A DNA stretch of 21,208 bases from CAZEHJ01 sp964512485 (lineage in GTDB: Bacteria; Bacteroidota; Rhodothermia; Rhodothermales; UBA10348), in contig CAZEHJ010000064.1 in the NCBI GenBank assembly GCA_964512485.1, positions 1 through 21,208 on the forward strand, in the 5' to 3' direction. Below, in pieces: positions 15,270 through 21,208 of this stretch; the first letter of the stretch is position 1; every line of letters starts with the position of its first letter. The notes beneath the pieces were generated by a model. The model did no database searches and had not been told where the DNA came from. It was given only the letters and a program-made list of their open reading frames with translations. The position numbers and the translations under genes were made by a program.

Positions 15270-16373
15270 ATGCTGTTGCAGGATCTGGAACAACCCATCC
15301 GCATCGAAATGGATCGTAACCGATCCTACGAAGCGGTGTTTAACTCATTCGAAAAGCTCCCTGATAATCTGCGTACTGCTGGCCTGAGACCTGGCAAATG
15401 CCTGATTGTCACCGATTCAAACGTCGCAAAGCACTACCGCACAAGAATCGACACAGATCTTAAGACAGATGGATGGGATCCGCTCATTCTGACACTTCCG
15501 GCGGGAGAAAGCACCAAATCGCCCAAGCATCTCCAGGCCATTTATGATGCTGCACTTGCCTGGAGAATTGATCGTCAGACTCCTGTGATCGCTCTCGGAG
15601 GCGGCGTCATCGGCGATCTCGCCGGGATGGCTGCTGCTACTCTTTTGAGAGGAGTCCCGTTTGTTCAGGTGCCAACCTCCCTGATCGCACAGGTTGACAG
15701 CGCACTGGGAGGAAAGACGGGAATCAATCACGAAGAGGGAAAAAACCTCATCGGAGCCTTCTACCAGCCTCGCCTCGTATTCGTCGATACGACTCTTCTG
15801 TTTACGCTACCCCGGAGAGAGTGGCTAAGTGGGTTGGGCGAAGTCATCAAGCACGCACTGATACAGGATGATGCGTTCTTCGCATGGATCGAATCCCAAC
15901 TGAGCCAGATTTTGGCGAGAGATCCTGCGGTAGTGCCGGACCTGGTCTACCGCGCCGCTCTCATCAAGGCCCGCATCGTGAGTGAAGACGAACTGGAAAA
16001 AGGAAAACGGGCACTGCTCAATTTCGGACACACTTTTGGACACGCGCTGGAAAAAGCACTTGGCTATGGTACATTTACGCATGGAGAGGCGGTCATCATA
16101 GGCATGAAGGCTGCGCTGCACATGTCCCGCAGATTCAATAGACATCTCGAGCAGTCGCGCGCCGAACATGTTCTCGATCAGATATCACTTCCAGCCATTC
16201 CTTCATCGCTGGGTATTCCGGCGGTACGAGAGGCCATGCAATCGGACAAGAAACGAAATGCTGATCGACTCAATTTCGTGCTGTTGAACAAGCTTGGATC
16301 GGCCTACATCACATCAGATGTAAACCCTTCAGACATCGACTCTGCCTGGGCCCATGCCCTCGGCCGACCATAA
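15270..16373 (+). CDS. aroB: 3-dehydroquinate synthase
   Basis: It converts DAHP to 3-dehydroquinate, the second step of the shikimate pathway, using NAD and a divalent metal in the cytoplasm. The frame opens at 15156, but the first 38 residues are not family-like. ATG 15270 gives 367 aa, close to the E. coli length. The NAD motif is GGGVIGDLAGMAAATLLRG, followed by VPTSLIAQVDSALGGKTGIN. The metal ligands are Glu191 (GLGEVIKHA), His254 (NFGHTFGHALE) and His271 (THGEAV). Their spacing of 63 and 17 residues equals that of E. coli Glu184, His247 and His264, which supports intact function. It is divergent from the methyltransferase gene and lies 85 bp upstream of the TamB-like gene. Confidence 0.95.
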   Translation: MLLQDLEQPIRIEMDRNRSYEAVFNSFEKLPDNLRTAGLRPGKCLIVTDSNVAKHYRTRIDTDLKTDGWDPLILTLPAGESTKSPKHLQAIYDAALAWRIDRQTPVIALGGGVIGDLAGMAAATLLRGVPFVQVPTSLIAQVDSALGGKTGINHEEGKNLIGAFYQPRLVFVDTTLLFTLPRREWLSGLGEVIKHALIQDDAFFAWIESQLSQILARDPAVVPDLVYRAALIKARIVSEDELEKGKRALLNFGHTFGHALEKALGYGTFTHGEAVIIGMKAALHMSRRFNRHLEQSRAEHVLDQISLPAIPSSLGIPAVREAMQSDKKRNADRLNFVLLNKLGSAYITSDVNPSDIDSAWAHALGRP

Positions 16374-16458
16374 GCCATATTTTAGTCTTCAGACGGCACT
16401 TCCATGCTTCGATGTCGTTCACTGAGCCACGGAATCAAGCCGGACTAACTGTCAATTC

Positions 16459-19400
16459 GTGTCTTTTCGCATCCTCACACATATTTCGCGTCGCACTCTG
16501 CACACCATAATGGCTGTGCTATTTCTACTTGTGGTTGCGTTTTTTGCAGTTACCCGTACTCAGGTCGGTCGCGACGAACTCGGAAATCGGATTGAAGCCG
16601 GATTTGCCAGTTCCTATCGCGGTTCACTTTCAATTGGCAAGCTCACTGGAAACGTTCTGGCCAATCTCTATGCCTCCGATATCGTGATCAGAGATGAAAA
16701 TGGTACAGAAGTGGTGCGGATTGATTCAGTTGTAGTTCGCCCGAAATGGGGACCCCTCCTGCGCAAATCATTTTCCGTCCACGAGATAAGCCTTTACCGC
16801 CCGCAGATCGTAATCACATATGACAGCCTCGGCAACACCTCGCTCGAGAAGGCGATGATTCCACGGGCGGTGGCCGAAGCAGACTCCAACCGGGCATGGA
16901 CTTTTCAGAGTGCCTCCATTTTCGTGGAAGACGCTTCAGTACAAACCATTGACTCTTCGGGATCATCGGATTTTCGGAGCGATCTGGACATTCGAAATGC
17001 TCTTCTCGAGCGTATCAACATCATCGCCCAGATTGACTGGTCGAGTGCTGAAAAACAAATTGATTTGCTTCAGATGACCGCTCATCTGGATCGACCTGAA
17101 TTGAATCTCGTCAGCGGAATCAGTCAGATCCTCTATCAGGATGGGAAGGTGACTCTGAATCGTGCTGAACTCCGAACCGACAGATCCAGATTTTCCCTGA
17201 GCGGATTCAGCGATCATCTTGACCCGGCTTATTCGTGGATCGATGCAGGCTTTCAACTGGATATTGAGGGTTCAACCATTGATTTCGACGAGTTCAGCCC
17301 GTTTATACCACAATCACCCCTCGCCGGATCGGCTGGTCTGAATGCCCATATCGAAGGCCCTGTGTCGGACATGACCCTATCTTGGTTGAATTTGGAGAAA
17401 GGCGAATCCACCGTCGAGTTGTCGGGGACGGTGGCCGGATATCCGGATTCACTTCAGATGGATCTCTCAATTGCCAACACACAAGTTGCTTCCGATGACG
17501 TGAGGCAACTATTGCCCGGCGCTGGATGGGCACAAGATTTACGCGTCGACACGGTCAACTTCCAGATGTATGCCAGCGGTACGATCAGCGGACTGAACGA
17601 CGAGACGGTATACATAGACTCGAGAAGCACTTTCGATCTCAATTCCGATGGGGGGATGATATCCGGATCCTTGTCACTCGACGGATCCACTCTGGATTCA
17701 CTCGCCCATTCCGCAACCATCAGAATCCAAAACGTCGATCTTTACGAATGGACCAACCGCGCTAGACTACAGAGCAGCCTCTCCGGCGTATTTCAGTCGA
17801 ACGGTTTCTCGATGGGCCCTGACTCGATATATGCTTCGATGACCGCCGATCTCAGTAACCTGTCACTTGCTTCGCACAGCGCCGAAGCTGTGGATCTTGA
17901 TTTATCCGTCTCTCCTGACTCACTGTTCGGTACCGCCCGACTGACGGAAGGGGCAGGGAGTCTCGATGTCGCGTGGGCATTGATTCTGGCCAACGAACGG
18001 AGACTTCGAACCAGTATATCGCTTGTAAACGCAGATGTAGGTCCCGTTCTGGGCATTTCCGAACTGTCCTCTTCGATTAACGCGCAAGTTTCGACGTATT
18101 CTTCCCTTCAATGGAATGAAGGCTTCAGCGGAGATTTATCAGCAGACGTCGGACTGTCACGTATCACAATCGGAGACAGTACAGCTGTAGTTCCACCGCA
18201 CACAATGAGTGGAACTGTTCGACCACCATCGACCGACGACCCAGTGTTCGATTTTTCGTCGGACATGTTCGAAATGCGGATCGAATCAGATGGTGCACTT
18301 CCTACCATGGTTGCCCTGACTCAATCGTGGATTGCAAGCTTTCGATCCGCTGTCGACAACGAGTTGAACAAGACGCTTTACGCGGATCTTGGACTCGATG
18401 AAGTGTCGGCCACGCTAGTGTTGAATGAAATGCTTGCCGTCGACAGAGCCTATCAGAGGATGACCCAGGATCAGTCTTCTCTGCGTTCGACCGTTGAGTT
18501 CAACCTTCTTGACGCGGACCTTTTGGCACAACTCTCGCCAACATTTCCTGACTTGGAGGGATATGCTAATATTTCGGCCGATCTGGTCTGGTCGCCCGAC
18601 GATCTGACTGCACGTCTTGATCTTTCTACTCCGCATCTCTCCCTTCCCGGAGTTCAGGTCGACAATCTGGGCGGTACGGTCGAATTGGGGCTGAATCGCA
18701 TCTCAGGCTTGATCGAAACAGCCTCAGTAGCATCAAAAATAGATATTGACACCCTCCACGCAGGTGGATTTGTCTTTGCCAATCAGGACGTGCTGATCGA
18801 CCTCACACAAGGATCAGGATCCTTTCTAGCCTCCAACTCCGGTACGACGAGCATTGACAGTCTGATGATTTCTGCCGACCTGCTGACCACGGAATTTACA
18901 AATTCCGTGGTGCTCAGAGAGATTCTGATGGACACGGGTACGGGAAGCTGGATTTTGGAAGAACCCGCGACGTTTTCATTCTACGGAGACGCCACTTCCC
19001 TGGATCAGGCCAGTCTTCGCTTCATTGACGATGGACTTCGAACCAATCAGTCGTTGAGGGCTTCCGGAGTACTGTCTTCTGCTCCATCGGACAGCGTTGT
19101 GTTTGCGATGAACGATCTGCTGCTTCGTCCCTTCTCCCAGTTCATGAACCTGCGTAGGACTCTGGGGGGCCAGCTCAATTCTGAATTCGTCATATCTGGT
19201 GGACGAAATCTACCGCGGATTGCAGGCGCCGCGGAAGTGCTCTCACTTTCTCTTGACGAAAAGCTCCTCGGCAACGTCGCATTGTCGAGCGACTACATAT
19301 CCGGATCGCCCGATGTTGAGGTAGACCTGAGCATCACGCCTTCAGATTCTTCTGGAATACCGCGGCTCTTCGGGACGGTGCTACCTGCAGTCTGGGTTGA

Positions 19401-21099
19401 AAATGATCTGCGAATCCAGGGAATTATCCGACTACCCGGCGATGACCCGGGTGACAGAGGCGCTCTGGATCTGGACATGAATGTGGATCGGCTGGACCTC
19501 TTTTTCTTCAAGTACATTTTCCAGGAAGCATTGGGAAGTGTCTCCGGGTTCGCCACCGGTAGTGGGAGAATCACCGGCGAACTCTTGCACCCCATTTTCG
19601 ACATGAATATGGGCATCCTCGACGGGTATTTCGATATACCCTTGACGCAGGCCAGATATTCGCTCGACGGATCGGTTCGAATCGACGAAGAAGCAATCCA
19701 CTTCGACCCTCTCAATCTCGTTGATCACACGAATGGGTCGGCACAACTGAATGGGCGCCTGTTGTTTAACAACTACACTGCCTTCACGCTGGATATGACT
19801 GGAAACCTCGATGAGCTGCTCATCATGAACGTAGATCACTCAGATGAACTACCGTTCTATGGTTTCCTTCGGGCGTCCGGAGATCTGAACCTGACGGGCC
19901 CTCTTTTCAATGCTTCCCTGACGTCATCAAACGCCGTGACGAGAGCAGACTCGGAGCTGTTCATACCCATTGTTGAGGAAACGACGGAGGCAGATGAAGC
20001 CTTTATCCACTATTCAGATTCTCTTGGTTACATACCCGACTTCGACAAATTGGCAGAACGGCCTTTCTTCCTCGCAAGACGTCCTACCGCCGAGCGTCAG
20101 TTTCTGGATGGTCTGAACCTTGATCTCAACATATTTGCTCCTCCGGGATCTACGGTTCATTTGGTCATCGATCCGCTGCTTGGTGACGTGATCAACGCCG
20201 TCAGTACGGGTAATGTGCAACTGCTGCTGAGCAACGGTGAGTTTCAGACATTCGGTCAACTGGAAGTCACGAGCGGAGACTACCAGTTCACCGCCGGAGA
20301 ACTGTTCATCCGCACCTTCCTCATCAATGAAGGCGGATCAATCGTTTGGGAGGGTGATCCTGTCAACGCCAAGCTCGACATTCCCGCCTCCTACCGAACG
20401 AGAGCCTCCCGCACTGGACTACCCGGCATCGAAGGTGAGCGAGGCGGGTTAATACCCCTCATTGTCAATCTTCAGATCGATGGAACCGTTTTCTCGCCTG
20501 AAATTGGCCTTTCCTTGAGTGTTGACCGGACAAATCAGAATGTGCTTGGAAATTATCAGGCTTTCGAAGCTCAGCTGAATCAGCCGGACAGAGCCACCGA
20601 GTACGCCACAAGCGTTCTGATTCTGAATTCATTTCAGCTCACGACCGAAAATATTACCACGGATTCCGGCGGCCAGCTGGCGTTCAACAGCGTATCCCAG
20701 CTTGTCTCTGCGCAACTGAACCGGTTCCTGAATGAAGCCCTTCCCAATGTTGATTTCTCGTTTGGGCTTCAGGGAGAAAATGCACAGGATCTGGACGTGA
20801 CATATGGGGTGGCCATGAGGTTTTTGAATGATCGCCTCATCATTCGCGGGGAAGGCGTGTATCAAGGCAATCGAACCGACAACGTTCGAACCAATGAAGG
20901 GCTGCAGGGAGAATTCGTGGTAGAAATACGGGTCGGCCCCCGGGTTTCGGTTGAGGTGTTTTTCCGTAGAGAAGGAGATATTCTGGACACTACCGAATTG
21001 ACCAACACGGCCGGAGTCGGTGTCTCCTACCAGACGGAGTTTGAATCCTGGCGTTCACTCATCAAGCGAGCTGTGACAAAACAGGGCGGCTCATCTTGA
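16459..21099 (+). CDS. TamB-like translocation/assembly module protein (DUF490 domain)
   Basis: This 1546-aa envelope protein is longer than the ~1260 aa of E. coli TamB. The N terminus is basic (MSFRILTHISRRTLHTI) followed by one membrane anchor at ~18-32 (MAVLFLLVVAFFAVT). The rest should lie in the periplasm as a long, repetitive beta-rich groove typical of AsmA/TamB lipid-transfer-like proteins. The C-terminal TamB domain is clear from ~residue 1210: STGNVQLLLSNGEFQTFGQL, VTSGDYQFTAGELFIRTFLI, GGSIVWEGDPVNAKLDIPA, and the end region with QLNRFLNEALPNVDFSFGLQ. The GTG at 16459 is chosen because it supplies the positive residues before the anchor; an ATG at 16510 would remove them. No Shine-Dalgarno is visible. 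The family acts in outer-membrane protein assembly or phospholipid transport. No TamA/BamA-like gene is in this window. Confidence 0.9.
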   Translation: MSFRILTHISRRTLHTIMAVLFLLVVAFFAVTRTQVGRDELGNRIEAGFASSYRGSLSIGKLTGNVLANLYASDIVIRDENGTEVVRIDSVVVRPKWGPLLRKSFSVHEISLYRPQIVITYDSLGNTSLEKAMIPRAVAEADSNRAWTFQSASIFVEDASVQTIDSSGSSDFRSDLDIRNALLERINIIAQIDWSSAEKQIDLLQMTAHLDRPELNLVSGISQILYQDGKVTLNRAELRTDRSRFSLSGFSDHLDPAYSWIDAGFQLDIEGSTIDFDEFSPFIPQSPLAGSAGLNAHIEGPVSDMTLSWLNLEKGESTVELSGTVAGYPDSLQMDLSIANTQVASDDVRQLLPGAGWAQDLRVDTVNFQMYASGTISGLNDETVYIDSRSTFDLNSDGGMISGSLSLDGSTLDSLAHSATIRIQNVDLYEWTNRARLQSSLSGVFQSNGFSMGPDSIYASMTADLSNLSLASHSAEAVDLDLSVSPDSLFGTARLTEGAGSLDVAWALILANERRLRTSISLVNADVGPVLGISELSSSINAQVSTYSSLQWNEGFSGDLSADVGLSRITIGDSTAVVPPHTMSGTVRPPSTDDPVFDFSSDMFEMRIESDGALPTMVALTQSWIASFRSAVDNELNKTLYADLGLDEVSATLVLNEMLAVDRAYQRMTQDQSSLRSTVEFNLLDADLLAQLSPTFPDLEGYANISADLVWSPDDLTARLDLSTPHLSLPGVQVDNLGGTVELGLNRISGLIETASVASKIDIDTLHAGGFVFANQDVLIDLTQGSGSFLASNSGTTSIDSLMISADLLTTEFTNSVVLREILMDTGTGSWILEEPATFSFYGDATSLDQASLRFIDDGLRTNQSLRASGVLSSAPSDSVVFAMNDLLLRPFSQFMNLRRTLGGQLNSEFVISGGRNLPRIAGAAEVLSLSLDEKLLGNVALSSDYISGSPDVEVDLSITPSDSSGIPRLFGTVLPAVWVENDLRIQGIIRLPGDDPGDRGALDLDMNVDRLDLFFFKYIFQEALGSVSGFATGSGRITGELLHPIFDMNMGILDGYFDIPLTQARYSLDGSVRIDEEAIHFDPLNLVDHTNGSAQLNGRLLFNNYTAFTLDMTGNLDELLIMNVDHSDELPFYGFLRASGDLNLTGPLFNASLTSSNAVTRADSELFIPIVEETTEADEAFIHYSDSLGYIPDFDKLAERPFFLARRPTAERQFLDGLNLDLNIFAPPGSTVHLVIDPLLGDVINAVSTGNVQLLLSNGEFQTFGQLEVTSGDYQFTAGELFIRTFLINEGGSIVWEGDPVNAKLDIPASYRTRASRTGLPGIEGERGGLIPLIVNLQIDGTVFSPEIGLSLSVDRTNQNVLGNYQAFEAQLNQPDRATEYATSVLILNSFQLTTENITTDSGGQLAFNSVSQLVSAQLNRFLNEALPNVDFSFGLQGENAQDLDVTYGVAMRFLNDRLIIRGEGVYQGNRTDNVRTNEGLQGEFVVEIRVGPRVSVEVFFRREGDILDTTELTNTAGVGVSYQTEFESWRSLIKRAVTKQGGSS

Positions 21100-21155
21100 C
21101 CAATTGCTTCGACTCCCACCCTCAGTATTCCAGTTTTCTTTCACAGCCATAACGC

Positions 21156-21208
21156 ATGAAACCGCTAGCAGAACGCACCAACCAACTCAAACAGAGCAAT
21201 ATCAGGGC
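21156..21208 (+). CDS. start of a probable PLP-dependent aminotransferase, cut by window end
   Basis: An ATG 56 bp after the tamB-like stop opens a frame that runs off the window. The 17 visible residues, MKPLAERTNQLKQSNIR, resemble the start of class I/II aminotransferases, which often read L-x-x-R-x-x-x-x-x-x-S-x-I-R. No catalytic part is visible, so the family call is tentative. The spacing fits cotranscription with the preceding gene. Confidence 0.4.
   Translation, partial: MKPLAERTNQLKQSNIR

Overview
The window reads as a scaffold fragment from a diderm bacterium of the Bacteroidota/Rhodothermota side of the tree (Rhodothermales/Balneolales-like). This placement is inference. It rests on moderate GC, SPII lipoproteins with one carrying a short collagen-like linker, weak or absent Shine-Dalgarno sequences before many genes, a TamB-type envelope protein, a TolC-AcrA-AcrB type pump, and Mpl, which implies meso-diaminopimelate peptidoglycan. 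A run of exactly 100 N (15023-15122) marks a scaffolding gap, so this is probably a draft or metagenome assembly.

Layout. 1-823, minus strand: a small ORF of unknown function and a secreted lipoprotein. 824-1127: a 304-bp divergent intergenic region with an AT-rich dyad. 1128-2204, plus: mannose-1-phosphate guanylyltransferase. 2205-9692, plus: a four-gene efflux operon of TetR repressor, TolC-like outer-membrane factor, lipoprotein membrane-fusion protein and RND permease. A three-copy array of 19-bp units, each with a TGAC-N6-GTCA dyad, lies just before the repressor. The permease is oversized at 1266 aa because of about 210 extra residues with roughly six additional hydrophobic segments between canonical TM6 and TM7. 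9739-13642, plus: Mpl, a 341-bp intergenic region rich in repeats and hairpins, a short divergent DUF711/UPF0210 protein, and an enolase-superfamily dipeptide (L-Ala-D/L-Glu) epimerase. Two of these three are murein-peptide recycling enzymes. 13643-15022, minus: an NRDE/TANGO2 protein and a TrmR/YtqB-like methyltransferase whose 5' end runs into the N gap. 15270-21208, plus: 3-dehydroquinate synthase, a very large TamB-like protein, and the first 17 codons of a probable PLP aminotransferase cut by the window end.

How the parts fit. The pump genes form one tightly packed unit (4-bp overlap between repressor and outer-membrane factor, then short gaps) and should assemble as a tripartite exporter under the TetR protein. 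Mpl and the epimerase would return murein tripeptide to UDP-MurNAc-peptide or degrade its L-Ala-D-Glu part. The DUF711-like protein lies 5 bp upstream of the epimerase gene and may share that pathway, but no function can be read from it.

No tRNA, rRNA, CRISPR array, insertion sequence or phage gene was found. The most unusual items are the permease with extra membrane segments, the 19-bp operator-like array, the short DUF711 protein between two murein-recycling genes, and the structured intergenic region at 11218-11558.
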